64,000 nt of DNA from Burkholderia cepacia GG4 (GCF_000292915.1 NC_018513.1:2356001-2420000), one strand, 5' to 3'. Shown: positions 1-13,594, counted from the first letter of the stretch. The notes: a model not told the origin generated them from the letters alone. Numbers and translations: made by a program.

Positions 1-1215
1 CGCGCTTTCGGCCGCGTCGATCGCCGCGCGAATCGATGCGCTGCCCTTCCAGTCGGCGCCCGGCTTCATCCGCACGTTGATCAGCTTCTGCGGGAACAGC
101 GTGACGCCGTCGAGCATCTGCGCGAGCGTGCGGCCGCTGCGCTTGAGCGCGGCCAGCACGAGCAGCGCCGACACGATGCCGTCGCCGGTCGAATGCCGGT
201 CGAGCGACAGGATGTGGCCCGAGCCTTCCGCGCCGAGCTGCCAGCCGCGCTCGCGCAACTGTTCGAGCACGTAGCGGTCGCCGACCGCCGCGCGCACGAA
301 CTCCACGCCCTCGCGCTGCAACGCAACCTCGACCGCGAGGTTCGTCATCAGCGTGCCGACCGCGCCGTCGACCTTGCCGTCGGTGGCGATCCGGTCCTTC
401 ACGAGCACGTAGAGCAGTTCGTCGCCATTGAACAGCCGGCCCGTCGAATCGACGACCTGCAGGCGGTCCGCATCGCCGTCGAGCGCGATGCCGAGATCCG
501 CGTGGTTCGCGCGCACCGCGCGCACCAGCGCGTCGGGCGCCGTCGCGCCGACGCCGTCGTTGATGTTGAAGCCGTTCGGCGCGACGCCGATCGGGATCAC
601 GTCCGCGCCGAGTTCATGGAACACGTGCGGCGCGATCTGGTACGCGGCGCCGTGCGCGCAGTCGATCACGAGCTTCAGCCCGCGCAGGTCGTATGCGGCC
701 GGGAACGTGCTCTTGCAGAACTCGATGTAGCGGCCGGCCGCGTCGTCGAGGCGGCGGGCCTTGCCCAGCCCGTCCGACGGTGCGCATTCGAGCGGCTTGT
801 CGAGCCACGCTTCGATCGCGGCTTCGGTATCGTCGGGCAGCTTGTTGCCGTCCGCGGAGAAGAACTTGATGCCGTTGTCGTGATACGGGTTGTGCGACGC
901 GCTGATCACGACGCCGGCCGACAGGCGCAGCGCGCGCGTCAGGTATGCGACGCCCGGCGTCGGCATCGGGCCGGCCAGCATCACGTCGACGCCGGCGGCC
1001 GAGAAGCCGGCTTCGAGCGCGGCCTCGAGCATGTAGCCCGACACGCGCGTGTCCTTGCCGATCAGCACCGTCGGACGCGCGCCGGCCGCGACGTCGGACG
1101 TGCCGGCCAGTACCTTGCCGGCTGCGTAGCCGAGACGCAACACGAAATCAGGCGTGATGGGCGCATCGCCCACCGTACCGCGAATGCCGTCCGTGCCGAA
1201 ATATCGACGCCCCAT
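1..1215 (-). CDS. glmM: Phosphoglucosamine mutase GlmM, C-terminus beyond window edge
   Basis: This enzyme interconverts glucosamine-6-phosphate and glucosamine-1-phosphate in the cytoplasm, feeding UDP-GlcNAc, peptidoglycan and LPS synthesis. The reading frame starts [17 protein letters not shown], the classic N-terminus of the family, and is open through position 1. The phospho-serine loop SASHNP lies near residue 103 and the metal-binding DGDADR loop near residue 245. About 405 codons are present against a usual length near 450, so roughly 45 C-terminal residues lie outside the window. It lies just downstream of folP on the same strand, the ftsH-folP-glmM order also known from E. coli. Confidence 0.97.
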   Translation of the reverse strand, partial: MGRRYFGTDGIRGTVGDAPITPDFVLRLGYAAGKVLAGTSDVAAGARPTVLIGKDTRVSGYMLEAALEAGFSAAGVDVMLAGPMPTPGVAYLTRALRLSAGVVISASHNPYHDNGIKFFSADGNKLPDDTEAAIEAWLDKPLECAPSDGLGKARRLDDAAGRYIEFCKSTFPAAYDLRGLKLVIDCAHGAAYQIAPHVFHELGADVIPIGVAPNGFNINDGVGATAPDALVRAVRANHADLGIALDGDADRLQVVDSTGRLFNGDELLYVLVKDRIATDGKVDGAVGTLMTNLAVEVALQREGVEFVRAAVGDRYVLEQLRERGWQLGAEGSGHILSLDRHSTGDGIVSALLVLAALKRSGRTLAQMLDGVTLFPQKLINVRMKPGADWKGSASIRAAIDAAESA

Positions 1216-1250
1216 GTGAACCTTCCTCCTTCGTCTTTCCGAATTCTGAC

Positions 1251-2144
1251 TTATCGTTGCCGCGCGGCTTCGCGCACGGCGTTCCAGACCTTCAGCGCAT
1301 CGACCGTCGCCGCGACGTCGTGCACGCGCACGATCGCGGCACCCCGCGCAACCGCACACAACGCGGCGGCCACGCTCGCCGCGACGCGTTCCATCGGCGG
1401 CTTGCCGCCGATCACCGCGCCGAGCATCGACTTGCGCGACATCCCCGCGAGAATCGGATACGCGCGCCCGTCGGGCCGCGCGGGCGCCGTGTCCGGCAAC
1501 GCGGCCAGCAGCGCGTAATTGTCGTCGACCACCGCCTTGCCGAACCCGAACCCCGGATCGACGCAGATCCGTTCCGGCGCGATGCCCGCGTCGCGCAGCG
1601 CCTGCGCGCGTGCGGCGAGAAAGTCGCGCACGTCGGTCACGACGTCGCCGTAGTCGGGCTCACCGACCTGCATCGTCTGCGGCTCGCCGAGCATGTGCAT
1701 CGCGCACAGCCCGCTGTTGCCTTCGCGCACCGCGTCGATCGCGCCCGGCTGGCGGAACCCCCAGATGTCGTTGATCAGGTCCGCGCCCGCTGCGAGCGCC
1801 GCGCGCATCACGGCCGGCTTGTAGGTGTCGATCGACAGCGGCACGTTCAGCGGCCGCAGCGCCTCGACGAGCGGAATCACGCGCGCGAGCTCCTCGTCGA
1901 GCGGCACGGGCGGCGCGCCTGGGCGCGTCGACTCGCCGCCGATGTCGATCAGGTCGACACCGTCGGCGATCATCCGCTCGGCCTGGCGCAGCGCATCGTC
2001 GCGCGCGAGGAAACGGCCGCCGTCAGAAAACGAATCGGGGGTGGCGTTGAGGATGCCCATCACGAGCGGGCGGTCGAACGTCAGCGAGAAGCGGCCGCAC
2101 TGGAGCGGCGCGGGAATGAACGCGGAAACAGCGGAATCGGACAC
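1251..2144 (-). CDS. folP: Dihydropteroate synthase
   Basis: FolP condenses p-aminobenzoate with 6-hydroxymethyl-7,8-dihydropterin pyrophosphate in folate synthesis and is the sulfonamide target. The family signature [15 protein letters not shown] is near the N-terminus, and GGESTRPGA and a late GMSRKSMLG motif are present. I place the start at a GTG (residues VSDSAVS). An upstream ATG at 2192 is in frame but falls inside the terminator hairpin that ends ftsH, so it is unlikely to be used. From the GTG the protein is 297 residues, normal for the family. The ribosome-binding site is weak, so the exact start is uncertain. It lies between ftsH and glmM on the same strand. Confidence 0.93.
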   Translation of the reverse strand: MSDSAVSAFIPAPLQCGRFSLTFDRPLVMGILNATPDSFSDGGRFLARDDALRQAERMIADGVDLIDIGGESTRPGAPPVPLDEELARVIPLVEALRPLNVPLSIDTYKPAVMRAALAAGADLINDIWGFRQPGAIDAVREGNSGLCAMHMLGEPQTMQVGEPDYGDVVTDVRDFLAARAQALRDAGIAPERICVDPGFGFGKAVVDDNYALLAALPDTAPARPDGRAYPILAGMSRKSMLGAVIGGKPPMERVAASVAAALCAVARGAAIVRVHDVAATVDALKVWNAVREAARQR

Positions 2145-2161
2145 GGGCAGGAGGCGTTGAT

Positions 2162-2200
2162 GAAAGCAAAACGGGCCGGTGTGAAGCCACACCAGCCCGT
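2162..2200 (-). terminator. Rho-independent terminator after ftsH
   Basis: Positions 2171-2200 form a 13-bp stem with one mismatch and a 4-base loop. In the minus-strand transcript it is followed by a T-rich run (TTTTGCTTTC). It starts 20 bases past the ftsH stop codon, between ftsH and folP. It should reduce readthrough into folP and glmM unless a promoter lies downstream. Confidence 0.7.
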
Positions 2201-2220
2201 GAACGGTGCTACAGCGGAGG

Positions 2221-4116
2221 TTATGCCGGCGAAGCAGGCGCCGGTGCGTTGCCCGGCTTTACTTCGGCGGCCGTACCGCCACCCGACGAATCGCCGCCGA
2301 CCGCCGGCGAGCTCTTCGGCGAGCGCGGCGGGCGCCCTTCCATGATGTCGTTGATCTGATCGGCGTCGATCGTCTCCCACTCCATCAGCGCGGCCGTCAT
2401 CGCCTCGACCTTGTCGCGGTTCTCTTCGAGCAGGCGGCGCGCAAGGCCGTACTGTTCGTCGAGCACGCGGCGGATTTCGCCGTCGACCTTCTGCTGCGTC
2501 GCTTCCGAGATCGTGCGCGTGAAGCCGCGGCCGAACGGACCGTTGTCGCTCTCGTCGTCGACGTAGACCATCGGTCCGAGCGCGTCGGTCATGCCGAAGC
2601 GGGCCACCATCGCGCGCGCCGTCTGCGTCGCTTTGTTGAAGTCGTCCGATGCGCCGGTGCTGATCAGGTTCAGGAACAGCTCCTCGGCCACGCGGCCGCC
2701 GAACAGGATCGCCAGGCGGTCGAGCAGGTAGTCCTTCGAGTACGTCTCGTTGTCATGCTCCGGCAGCTGCCACGTGACACCCAGCGCGCGACCGCGCGGG
2801 ATGATCGTGACCTTGTGCACCGGATCGGCCTTCGGCAGCAGCTTCGCGATCACCGCGTGGCCCGACTCGTGGTAAGCCGTCGCGCGCTTCGCTTCCTCGC
2901 GAATCACGGCCGACTTGCGCTCCGGACCCATGAAGATCTTGTCCTTCGCGTCCTCGAAATCCTGCATCTCGACGATGCGCTTGCCGCGGCGTGCAGCAAA
3001 CAGCGCCGCTTCGTTCACGAGGTTCGCGAGATCCGCACCCGAGAAGCCCGGCGTGCCGCGCGCGATGACCGCTGCGTCGACGTCGTTCGCGATCGGCACC
3101 TTGCGCAGGTGCACGCGCATGATCTGCTCGCGGCCACGGATGTCCGGCAGGCCGACATAGACCTGGCGGTCGAAACGGCCCGGACGCAGCAGCGCCTTGT
3201 CGAGCACGTCGGAACGGTTGGTCGCGGCAATCACGATCACGCCCGAGTTCGCCTCGAAGCCGTCCATCTCGACCAGCATCTGGTTCAGCGTCTGCTCGCG
3301 CTCGTCGTTGCCGCCGCCCATGCCGGCGCCGCGATGACGACCGACCGCGTCGATTTCGTCGATGAACACGATGCACGGTGCATGCTTCTTCGCCTGCTCG
3401 AACATGTCGCGCACACGGGCCGCACCGACACCGACGAACATTTCGACGAAGTCCGAACCCGAGATGCTGAAGAACGGCACCTTCGCTTCACCCGCGATCG
3501 CGCGGGCCAGCAGCGTCTTGCCGGTACCCGGGGGGCCGACGAGCAGCACGCCGCGCGGAATGCGACCGCCCAGCTTCTGGAATTTCTGCGGGTCGCGCAG
3601 GAAGTCGACGAGCTCGGACACTTCTTCCTTCGCTTCGTCGCAGCCCGCGACGTCGGAGAAGTTCACCGCGTTGTTGTTCTCGTCGATCAGCCGCGCGCGC
3701 GATTTCCCGAACGAGAATGCGCCGCCTTTGCCGCCCCCCTGCATCTGCCTCATCATGTAGAACCAGAACACGATGATCAGGATCGTCGGCCCGAGGTAGT
3801 ACAGCGCGGACATCAGCGCGTTCGGCTCGTCGTCGGCCTTGCCGCTGACCTGCACGCCGTACTTCATCAGATCGCCGACCATCCAGATGTCGCCGGGCGA
3901 CACGATCTGGTATTTCTGGCCATCAGCCGGAGTGACGGTGAGGTTGCGCCCCTGCACGATGACAGTCTTGACCTTGCCGTTCTTGGCGTCGTCCATGAAC
4001 TGCGAATAGGACACACCTTCCTGGACGCGGGGCTTGTCGAACTGCTTGAACACCGTAAACAGCACCAGTGCGATCACTAGCCACACTGCTGCCTTCGAAA
4101 ACATATTGTTGTTCAA
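2221..4116 (-). CDS. ftsH: ATP-dependent zinc metalloprotease FtsH
   Basis: FtsH is an inner-membrane AAA+ protease that degrades misassembled membrane proteins and short-lived regulators. The 631-residue protein has an N-terminal membrane segment (about residues 8-24), a periplasmic domain, and a second membrane segment (about 104-124). These are followed by an AAA module with Walker A GPPGTGKT, Walker [12 protein letters not shown] and the second region of homology ending in RPGRFDRQ. The zinc site HESGH is in the C-terminal peptidase domain. The start is a TTG, preceded by AAGGAG with a 7-base spacer, which supports this unusual codon. The usual partner rlmE lies upstream, separated by 166 bases. 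Confidence 0.97.
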   Translation of the reverse strand: MNNNMFSKAAVWLVIALVLFTVFKQFDKPRVQEGVSYSQFMDDAKNGKVKTVIVQGRNLTVTPADGQKYQIVSPGDIWMVGDLMKYGVQVSGKADDEPNALMSALYYLGPTILIIVFWFYMMRQMQGGGKGGAFSFGKSRARLIDENNNAVNFSDVAGCDEAKEEVSELVDFLRDPQKFQKLGGRIPRGVLLVGPPGTGKTLLARAIAGEAKVPFFSISGSDFVEMFVGVGAARVRDMFEQAKKHAPCIVFIDEIDAVGRHRGAGMGGGNDEREQTLNQMLVEMDGFEANSGVIVIAATNRSDVLDKALLRPGRFDRQVYVGLPDIRGREQIMRVHLRKVPIANDVDAAVIARGTPGFSGADLANLVNEAALFAARRGKRIVEMQDFEDAKDKIFMGPERKSAVIREEAKRATAYHESGHAVIAKLLPKADPVHKVTIIPRGRALGVTWQLPEHDNETYSKDYLLDRLAILFGGRVAEELFLNLISTGASDDFNKATQTARAMVARFGMTDALGPMVYVDDESDNGPFGRGFTRTISEATQQKVDGEIRRVLDEQYGLARRLLEENRDKVEAMTAALMEWETIDADQINDIMEGRPPRSPKSSPAVGGDSSGGGTAAEVKPGNAPAPASPA

Positions 4117-4282
4117 AGCACCACTCCTTCACTCGTAGACGAGCGCCTACATTTTCCTTGCGGCGCTCCTCGGTCATTCTAATCCAGTCCGACCACCCTC
4201 GCCATAAGCATTGACAACCGCCGCGATAGCGCTTCGCTTGTCTGGCAAGGGCCGGAGCCCGTTTGCGGTATCCCGCTCCGCG

Positions 4283-4945
4283 TCACCGCGGATGCTTCAG
4301 ATGCCGACCCAAAATGAACGTTTCGGACGATTTGTCGCGGGACGCCTTCGGCTTGCGCGGCGCGACGGTCTTAAACTGCTGTTTGAATTTCTCGACGATC
4401 TGGCTGTAGCCGCTGCCGTGAAAACACTTCACGAGCAGCGCACCGTCCGGCTTCAGATGGTTCTGCGCGAATTCGAGCGCCAGATCGCACAGATGCTCGA
4501 TGCGCGCCGCGTCCGCCGAGGCCACGCCGGAAAGGTTGGGGGCCATGTCGGAAATAACAAGGTCCACCGAGCGACCTTCGAGCACTTCTTCGAGCTGGTG
4601 GAGGACGGTGTCCTCGCGGAAGTCGCCCTGGAGGAAATGGACGTCGGCGATCGGCTCCATCGGCAGGATGTCGAGCGCAACGATCGTGCCGTCGATGCCG
4701 CCCTCGCGCTCCGCGTCGCGCTTCTTGCCCTGCGCGAGCTTGTTGCGGGCATACTGGCTCCAGCTGCCCGGCGTCGCGCCGAGGTCGACGATCACCTGGC
4801 CCGGACGGATCAGCTTGTCCTGCTCGTCGATTTCCTTCAGTTTGTACGCGGCACGCGCGCGATAGCCCTCCCGCTGCGCCATTTTGACGTACGGGTCGTT
4901 GATGTGGTCGTGCAGCCAGTGCTGGTTAAAGCGGTTTTTTGCCAT
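4283..4945 (-). CDS. rlmE: 23S rRNA 2'-O-methyltransferase RlmE (FtsJ)
   Basis: RlmE methylates the 2'-hydroxyl of a conserved uridine in domain V of 23S rRNA (U2552 in E. coli) late in 50S assembly. The 220-residue protein shows the SAM-binding motif [14 protein letters not shown] near residue 65, the acidic [11 protein letters not shown] motif near 130, and [10 protein letters not shown] near 175. These positions supply the family's K-D-K-E catalytic tetrad. Length and the position directly upstream of ftsH match E. coli and other proteobacteria. The yhbY gene diverges from it across a 193-bp gap. Confidence 0.96.
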   Translation of the reverse strand: MAKNRFNQHWLHDHINDPYVKMAQREGYRARAAYKLKEIDEQDKLIRPGQVIVDLGATPGSWSQYARNKLAQGKKRDAEREGGIDGTIVALDILPMEPIADVHFLQGDFREDTVLHQLEEVLEGRSVDLVISDMAPNLSGVASADAARIEHLCDLALEFAQNHLKPDGALLVKCFHGSGYSQIVEKFKQQFKTVAPRKPKASRDKSSETFILGRHLKHPR

Positions 4946-5138
4946 TCGAGAGAGAGATTGCTGCTATTTGCTTCGTGAAGCCGTGCTTTTGGCGGATAAT
5001 ACGCGTCTTCTTCGCGCGGCTGCGGCCCCTTCCGGGCCCATGCCGCGATTTTACGTGGTTTCGGCGCGCGGCTGACGCGGTAACTTCCCGCGATTCGCTT
5101 CTGACGCAGCGCGCCCCTATTTAGATTTCGACATTTCC

Positions 5139-5666
5139 ATGCCCGCCCTTTCGCTTTCCCCCGCCGAGCGCTCCGCGCTGCGCTCCCAGGCCCATGCGCT
5201 CAAGCCCGTCGTGCTGATCGGCGCCGAAGGGCTGACCGACGCCGTGCTGAAGGAAATCAAGGTGCACCTCGCCGCGCACCAGCTGATCAAGATTCGCGTG
5301 TTCGGCGACGAGCGCGACGAGCGCGTCGCCATTTACGACGAGATCTGCGACCGCCTGAGCGCGGCGCCGATCCAGCACATCGGCAAGCTGCTGGTGATCT
5401 GGAAGCCCGAGGCTGCCGCAGCGGCCCCGGCCCGTGGCCGTCGTGCCGGCACGCTGCCGAGCGCGGCCGAAGCCATCGACGACAAGAAAGGCCGTGCGCC
5501 GCGCACCGTCAAGGTCGTCAAGGTGTCGCCGAACGCGAGCCCCGTGCGCCGTCCGAGGCCGGTGAAAGTCACGGTCCGCGGCAACGAGCGCGTGACGGCA
5601 GGCGGCACGGTGAAGCGTGCGAAAAAGCGTCAGGCCAGCACGAAGCGGCCGCACCAGGACAAGTAA
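5139..5666 (+). CDS. yhbY: CRM/YhbY-domain RNA-binding protein
   Basis: The first 95 or so residues form a CRM (YhbY) domain, a small RNA-binding fold linked in E. coli to pre-50S ribosomal particles. The start MPALSLSPAERSALRSQAH and the GAEGLTDAVLKEI segment (in place of the usual GxxG-type loop) are typical. The remaining 80 residues are a basic, Ala/Pro/Arg-rich and probably disordered tail that is longer than in enteric YhbY (about 97 residues). It diverges from rlmE, as in many proteobacteria, which fits a shared role in large-subunit maturation. Confidence 0.9.
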   Translation: MPALSLSPAERSALRSQAHALKPVVLIGAEGLTDAVLKEIKVHLAAHQLIKIRVFGDERDERVAIYDEICDRLSAAPIQHIGKLLVIWKPEAAAAAPARGRRAGTLPSAAEAIDDKKGRAPRTVKVVKVSPNASPVRRPRPVKVTVRGNERVTAGGTVKRAKKRQASTKRPHQDK

Positions 5667-5675
5667 TCCTGCTGC

Positions 5676-5699
5676 GCGGCACGGGGCATCCCGTGCCGC
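5676..5699. terminator. Hairpin between convergent yhbY and DUF4149 gene
   Basis: A perfect 10-bp stem (GCGGCACGGG with its complement) with a GCAT loop sits between two converging genes. No T-run follows on either strand, so it may act as a weak terminator or an mRNA 3'-end stabiliser. Confidence 0.4.
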
Positions 5700-5715
5700 C
5701 CTGCCCGCGCGGCGC

Positions 5716-6177
5716 TCAGGCGTCGCGCGCCGGCAGACGCCAGATCAGCATCAGCCCCAGCACGCTCTCGACGAGATAGAACAGGCTCGAGACACCGTGC
5801 AGCATCCCGAAGCGGCTCGCATACGGCGAGTTCGCGATATCGGTGCCCGCATCCATCGCGGCCACCCGCAGCGCGTTCATGAACGGCTGCAGCGCAAAAT
5901 ACCCGACCAGCACGCACGCGACCATCGCCGCGACGATCCAGCGCACGCGACGATAGTCGCCGCTGCCACGTCGTACCTGCTGGTTCGACAACGCGAGCAG
6001 CAGCACGCCGCACACGACACCGAGGATCGCCTCGATGCGAAACAGCTGGGCGGCGACCGAACCGGCCGTCATCCGCTCCAGCATCTTGAACAGCACGGGC
6101 GCGACCGCATACCCGATCGTCAGCAAGCTGCCGACCCACACGGCCGACAGCAGACGGAACACCCGATGCGGCATCAC
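5716..6177 (-). CDS. DUF4149 family integral membrane protein
   Basis: This 153-residue protein has four likely membrane segments, at about residues 8-28, 46-66, 80-102 and 122-146. The start MMPHRVFRLLSAVWVGSLLT and the APVLF motif early on match the DUF4149 family, which has no known biochemical function. It starts 11 bases after greA ends on the same strand and is probably co-transcribed with it. I can support the family but not a role. Confidence 0.85.
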   Translation of the reverse strand: MMPHRVFRLLSAVWVGSLLTIGYAVAPVLFKMLERMTAGSVAAQLFRIEAILGVVCGVLLLALSNQQVRRGSGDYRRVRWIVAAMVACVLVGYFALQPFMNALRVAAMDAGTDIANSPYASRFGMLHGVSSLFYLVESVLGLMLIWRLPARDA

Positions 6178-6188
6178 GTCGCCCCGCT

Positions 6189-6665
6189 TCAGATGTAGCT
6201 GACCGAGATGATTTCGTATTCGCGCACGCCGCTCGGTGCCTGCACGGCTGCGACGTCGCCTTCGGACTTGCCGATCAGCGCACGTGCGATCGGCGAGCTG
6301 ACCGAGATCAGGCCGTGATCGATATCGGCTTCGTCGTCACCGACGATCTGATACTTGACGGTGTCGCCCGACTCGAGATCCTCGAGTTCGACCGTCGCGG
6401 CAAACACCACGCGACCGTCGGCGTCGAGCACCGTCGGATCGATGACCTGCGCGGCGGACAGCTTCGATTCGAGTTCCGCGATGCGACCCTCGATGAAGCC
6501 CTGCTTTTCCTTCGCGGCGTCGTATTCGGCGTTTTCGGACAGATCGCCCTGTGCGCGGGCCTCCGCGATCGCGTTGATCACGGCCGGCCGCTCGACGGAC
6601 TTGAGGCGCTGCAATTCATCGCGCAGTTGCCCTGCGCCACGCTTTGTCAACGGAATGGTGCTCAT
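6189..6665 (-). CDS. greA: Transcription elongation factor GreA
   Basis: GreA enters the secondary channel of backtracked RNA polymerase and stimulates transcript cleavage. The 158-residue protein has the coiled-coil N-domain with the acidic tip, visible as [20 protein letters not shown] (residues about 42-61), and the C-terminal FKBP-like domain ending near [13 protein letters not shown] residues. Length is exactly that of the family. It follows carB on the same strand but is separated from it by a very strong terminator-like hairpin. Its expression therefore probably depends on readthrough or on a promoter upstream of or within the hairpin region. Confidence 0.97.
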   Translation of the reverse strand: MSTIPLTKRGAGQLRDELQRLKSVERPAVINAIAEARAQGDLSENAEYDAAKEKQGFIEGRIAELESKLSAAQVIDPTVLDADGRVVFAATVELEDLESGDTVKYQIVGDDEADIDHGLISVSSPIARALIGKSEGDVAAVQAPSGVREYEIISVSYI

Positions 6666-6692
6666 AAACGGCTCAATCGCTAAAAACGGCTA

Positions 6693-6753
6693 TAAAAAAA
6701 ATCACCGCGATTAAGCGCGTTTCCGGCGAACCGGAAACACCGCTTAACCGCGG
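6693..6753 (-). terminator. Strong terminator between carB and greA (possible greA attenuator)
   Basis: Positions 6704-6753 form a stem of about 22 bp with a CGAA/TTCG tetraloop, one mismatch and a small bulge. In the minus-strand transcript it is followed within two bases by a run of eight or nine T. It starts about 30 bases after the carB stop and its T-run ends only 28 bases before the greA start codon, so no room remains for a separate greA promoter downstream of it. Confidence 0.85.
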
Positions 6754-6783
6754 CACGTGTTGCTTCGACAGGTAACTGACTGC

Positions 6784-10038
<3,255 letters not shown>

Positions 10039-10087
10039 GGCTTGTGAATTCAGTAAGTAATCGTTGTCGTGGGTCGGCCGGCTGCGC

Positions 10088-10759
10088 TCAGCTCATGGTG
10101 GCGAGCGCGAGCTTCACCGAGAAACCGATGAACAGGCCACCCACGCTGCTCGCCGCGCCCGCCGCGAGCTTGCGGCGACGGCGGAAATGCTCGGCGAGCC
10201 GTGCTCCCGCGAAGATCAGCGTGCTCAGGTACAGGAAGCTCGCGCCTTGCGCGATCGCCCCGAGCACGACGAACGACAGCGCGGGATGCGGAAATGCCGG
10301 GTCGACGAACTGGATGAAGAACGAGATGAAGAACAGGATCGCCTTCGGATTCAGGAGGCTCACGATCAGCGCCTTGCGGAACGGCTTGTCGAAAGACCGC
10401 TCGCCATCCACCGCGGGCGCTGCCTCGACCGGCGCATTCGCCGGCGCACGCAGCTTCTGCCACGCGCTGCGCAGCATGCCGGTGCCGATGTAGAGCAGGT
10501 ACGCGGCGCCGCCGTACTTGACGACGGAGAACAGCAGCGGGTTCGCCTTCAGCAGCGACGCGACGCCCGCGGCGGACAGCACCATCAGCACCGTATCGCC
10601 GACGAACACGCCGCAGGCCGCGCGATAGCCGGCCTTCACGCCGCGCTGCGCCGCGAGCGACAGCACGTACATCGAGTTCGGCCCCGGCAGCAGGATGATG
10701 AAGATCACGCCGAACACGTAGGTCCAGATATCCGTGATGCCGAGTGCGTGGCCGAACAT
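10088..10759 (-). CDS. LysE/RhtB family amino-acid exporter (LeuE-like)
   Basis: This 223-residue membrane protein belongs to the LysE translocator family, which exports amino acids. The motif [24 protein letters not shown] after the first segment is the family signature. Further hydrophobic segments lie near residues 45-67, 70-92, 125-150, 155-175 and 195-217. It resembles LeuE more than LysE itself. It lies between carA and carB with gaps of 37 and 49 bases, so it is probably co-transcribed with both. The substrate cannot be read from the sequence. Confidence 0.9.
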   Translation of the reverse strand: MFGHALGITDIWTYVFGVIFIILLPGPNSMYVLSLAAQRGVKAGYRAACGVFVGDTVLMVLSAAGVASLLKANPLLFSVVKYGGAAYLLYIGTGMLRSAWQKLRAPANAPVEAAPAVDGERSFDKPFRKALIVSLLNPKAILFFISFFIQFVDPAFPHPALSFVVLGAIAQGASFLYLSTLIFAGARLAEHFRRRRKLAAGAASSVGGLFIGFSVKLALATMS

Positions 10760-10796
10760 GATGTGAATCTCCCGTCCTTCGGTTGCGTCAGTTGCG

Positions 10797-11942
10797 TCAG
10801 GCGTTGCGCTGCTTCGCCGCGTCCATCAATGCGGTGAAGCGGTCGAACAGATAGCCGATGTCGTGCGGGCCGGGCGACGCTTCCGGGTGGCCCTGGAAGC
10901 AGAAGGCCGGCTTGTCGGTCAGCTCGAAGCCCTGCAGCGTGCCGTCGAACAGCGACACGTGCGTCACGCGCGCGTTGGCCGGCAGCGAATCCGCGTCGAC
11001 CGCGAAGCCGTGGTTCTGCGACGTGATCACCACGCGACCGTCGCCGAGATCCTTCACCGGGTGGTTCGCGCCGTGGTGGCCCGTCTTCATCTTCAGCGTC
11101 TTCGCGCCGACCGCGAGACCCATGATCTGGTGACCGAGGCAGATGCCGAAGGTCGGCACGCCGCGTTCGATGAATTCCTTGGTGGCCGCGATAGCGTAGT
11201 CGCACGGTTCCGGGTCGCCGGGGCCGTTCGACAGGAAGATGCCGTCCGGATTCAGCGCGAGCGCATCTTCCGCGCTCGCCTCGGCCGGCAGCACCGTCAC
11301 GTGGCAGCCGCGCTCCGCGAGCATGCGCAGGATGTTGTACTTGACGCCGAAGTCGTACGCGACGACGCGATACTTCGGTGCTTCCTGCATCCCGTAGCCG
11401 CTTTCGAGGCGCCATTCGGTCTGCTTCCACTCGAACGGCTTGGTGGTCGACACGACTTTCGCGAGATCCATGCCCGCGAGGCCCGGGAACGAGCGCGCGA
11501 GCTCGATCGCCTTCGCCTCGTCGTCCGAGCCGGCCAGGATGCAGCCGCTCTGCGCGCCCTTGTCGCGCAGGATACGGGTCAGCTTGCGGGTATCGATGCC
11601 GGCGATCGCGACGATGCCTTCGTCGCGCAGGTAATCGCCGAGCGTGCGGTCCATGCGGAAGTTCGATGCGAGCGTCGGCAGATCACGGATGATCAGGCCG
11701 GCGGCATGGACTTTCGTGGCTTCGACGTCTTCGGCGTTCACGCCGACGTTGCCGATATGCGGGTAGGTAAGCGTGACGATCTGACGCGCGTAGCTCGGGT
11801 CAGTCAGGATTTCCTGATAGCCGGTGATCGCGGTGTTGAACACGACTTCGCCGATCGTATGGCCTTCGGCCCCGATCGAATAACCACGAAAGACCGTGCC
11901 GTCGGCGAGTGCAAGCAAGGCGGGAGAAAAAGACGGCAACAC
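10797..11942 (-). CDS. carA: Carbamoyl-phosphate synthase small (glutaminase) subunit
   Basis: CarA hydrolyses glutamine and channels ammonia to CarB. The 381-residue protein has the N-terminal CPSase small-subunit domain ([32 protein letters not shown]). A class I glutaminase domain follows, with the catalytic cysteine in [12 protein letters not shown] and the His/Glu pair in [14 protein letters not shown] choose the GTG start because AAGGAG lies 6 bases upstream. The in-frame ATG further upstream overlaps this Shine-Dalgarno and adds seven residues not typical of the family. A good promoter lies about 230 bases upstream. Confidence 0.97.
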   Translation of the reverse strand: MLPSFSPALLALADGTVFRGYSIGAEGHTIGEVVFNTAITGYQEILTDPSYARQIVTLTYPHIGNVGVNAEDVEATKVHAAGLIIRDLPTLASNFRMDRTLGDYLRDEGIVAIAGIDTRKLTRILRDKGAQSGCILAGSDDEAKAIELARSFPGLAGMDLAKVVSTTKPFEWKQTEWRLESGYGMQEAPKYRVVAYDFGVKYNILRMLAERGCHVTVLPAEASAEDALALNPDGIFLSNGPGDPEPCDYAIAATKEFIERGVPTFGICLGHQIMGLAVGAKTLKMKTGHHGANHPVKDLGDGRVVITSQNHGFAVDADSLPANARVTHVSLFDGTLQGFELTDKPAFCFQGHPEASPGPHDIGYLFDRFTALMDAAKQRNA

Positions 11943-12303
11943 GGGAGGCTCCTTGGGGAACACCCTGCTGCCGACCTGTTTACCCTGCCGCGCGAGCGCC
12001 GCGCTGCGTAGGCGCGCGGAATCGCTAGCTGGACGCGACCTGCGTTGTCGAGACGCGAACCCGGCGCGTGGCGCACGAGGCTTCGCGGCAGCGCCCGACA
12101 GGCGGCGTGCGGCGGATGAACGGGATGAGTGAGGTAGGCGCTAGGGTGCGAGGTTGATCAGCACAAACTTTCAAATTATAGCCCGAAAATGGCCTTATCT
12201 TCAATCGACATGGCCGTCCGATCGCGCATGCGGCGCCCGCGACGCCGTGGCATCGCATGCGGCATTCCCTGCTGCGGCCCCGTTTCCGCGACCGCCCTAC
12301 CCG
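11943..12303. other. Intergenic region: carA leader and promoter
   Basis: This 361-bp gap between the MFS transporter gene and carA holds the predicted carA promoter and its long untranslated leader. I see no coding frame with a ribosome-binding site and no RNA gene in it. Confidence 0.5.
12168..12204 (-). promoter_or_regulatory. Predicted sigma-70 promoter for carA
   Basis: Reading the minus strand, TTGAAG (12204-12199) and a perfect TATAAT (12180-12175) are separated by 18 bases. Transcription would start near 12168, giving a 5' leader of about 225 bases before the carA GTG. I found no obvious terminator or pyrimidine-run attenuator in the leader. Confidence 0.6.
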
Positions 12304-13536
12304 TCAGCGTACCGCCGGATCAACCTGCTTGCCAGCGTCGCGCGCGGGCCATGCGCACCAGGCCGCGCTCGCGAGCTGCAGCGCGATCAGCACGCTCCAC
12401 GCGGTGACGTGCGCGGCGACCGGGTAATGGCCGTCGAGCGCCGGCCAGTGCGACAGCACCGCGCCGATGCCGATCTGGAACGCAAAGATCAGCACAAAGA
12501 TCACAAGCGTCAGCGTCGTATTCACGCGGCCGATCAGATGGGCGGGAAAGTGGCCGGCCAGCACCGCATAGGTCAGGATCCCGACCCCGCCGAACATCCC
12601 GTAGGCCGCCCACAGCGCGGCCGGCGGCAGCGGCACGCGCGCGACGATCGCAGCCTGCGTCGCGACGAACAGCGCCATGCCGACGCTGCAGAATGCCTGG
12701 ACGGACACGCCGCGCCGCTCGAGCACGCGCGCCGCCGCACCGAAGCCGACGCAGCCGGCCATCATCGCAAAGCCGAGCACCGATACGAGCCGCGCGGCGT
12801 GCTGCGCGTCGAACCCTGCGACATCGCGCAGGTACGGCCCGACCCACAGCGACTGCATCGCGTAGAACACGCCCTGCGTGACGATCGAGAACGACGAGAT
12901 CTTCCAGAACGCGCGACTGCCCAGGATGTGCCAGGTGCCCTTGAACTGGCTGACGAGGCCGCCCTGGTGGCGCGGCCGCTCGGCCTCGGGCGCGCCGAAA
13001 CCGATCGCGGCCGCGACGACGAGCGTCAGCACCGCAAGGCCGCCGCAGATCACGCGCCAGCTGGTCAAGCCGAGCAGCCAGGTCAGCGGCGAGCCGACCG
13101 CGACGCCGCCGAGGCCGCCGACGGCCATCACGAGACCGTTGACGAGCGGCAGCCGGCCGACCGGAAAATGCTGCGCGAGCGCCTTGAACGCCGCACCGAG
13201 GCACACCGATACGCCGACGCCGATCAGGAGCCGGCCGATCATCATCGTGCCGAGGTCGTGCGCGACGCCGAACACCGCGGCACCGGCGGCCGCGAACACC
13301 AGCATGCCGGCCGCCACGCGACGCGGGCCGAAGTGGTCGAGCAGCACGCCGGCCGGAATCTGCGCGCCGGCGAAGCCGAGGAAATAGAGACTGGTGAGCA
13401 GCCCGAGATCGGCGGCCGACAGCCCGAGCTCGTGCGTGACGAACGGCGCGAAGCCGAGATTGACGCCGCGGAACACATACGACACGAAATACCCGATCGC
13501 AAACAGCGCGAGCACCCTCACCTGCACCGACGACAT
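12304..13536 (-). CDS. MFS transporter (sugar-phosphate/organic-anion symporter type)
   Basis: This 410-residue major facilitator protein has about 12 membrane segments. The first loop carries the SYVFRGVNLGFAPF stretch and a signature region IPAGVLLDHFGPRRVAAG in loop 2-3. The start MSSVQVRV is preceded by AAGGAG seven bases upstream; an upstream in-frame ATG at 13668 runs through the mltD terminator and is rejected. Its substrate is not evident. It lies on the same strand as carA but is separated from it by 361 bp with its own carA promoter, so it is probably a separate transcription unit. Confidence 0.85.
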   Translation of the reverse strand: MSSVQVRVLALFAIGYFVSYVFRGVNLGFAPFVTHELGLSAADLGLLTSLYFLGFAGAQIPAGVLLDHFGPRRVAAGMLVFAAAGAAVFGVAHDLGTMMIGRLLIGVGVSVCLGAAFKALAQHFPVGRLPLVNGLVMAVGGLGGVAVGSPLTWLLGLTSWRVICGGLAVLTLVVAAAIGFGAPEAERPRHQGGLVSQFKGTWHILGSRAFWKISSFSIVTQGVFYAMQSLWVGPYLRDVAGFDAQHAARLVSVLGFAMMAGCVGFGAAARVLERRGVSVQAFCSVGMALFVATQAAIVARVPLPPAALWAAYGMFGGVGILTYAVLAGHFPAHLIGRVNTTLTLVIFVLIFAFQIGIGAVLSHWPALDGHYPVAAHVTAWSVLIALQLASAAWCAWPARDAGKQVDPAVR

Positions 13537-13594
13537 CGCTTCTCCTTGCGTGGTTGTCCCAGGCCCACGAAGCAGCGGCCCCACTGCCCGCGCA

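Noticed and set aside
2206..4080. A 624-codon plus-strand frame opposite ftsH
   Set aside because: Same shadow effect; no start signals and low-complexity Arg/His/Val composition.
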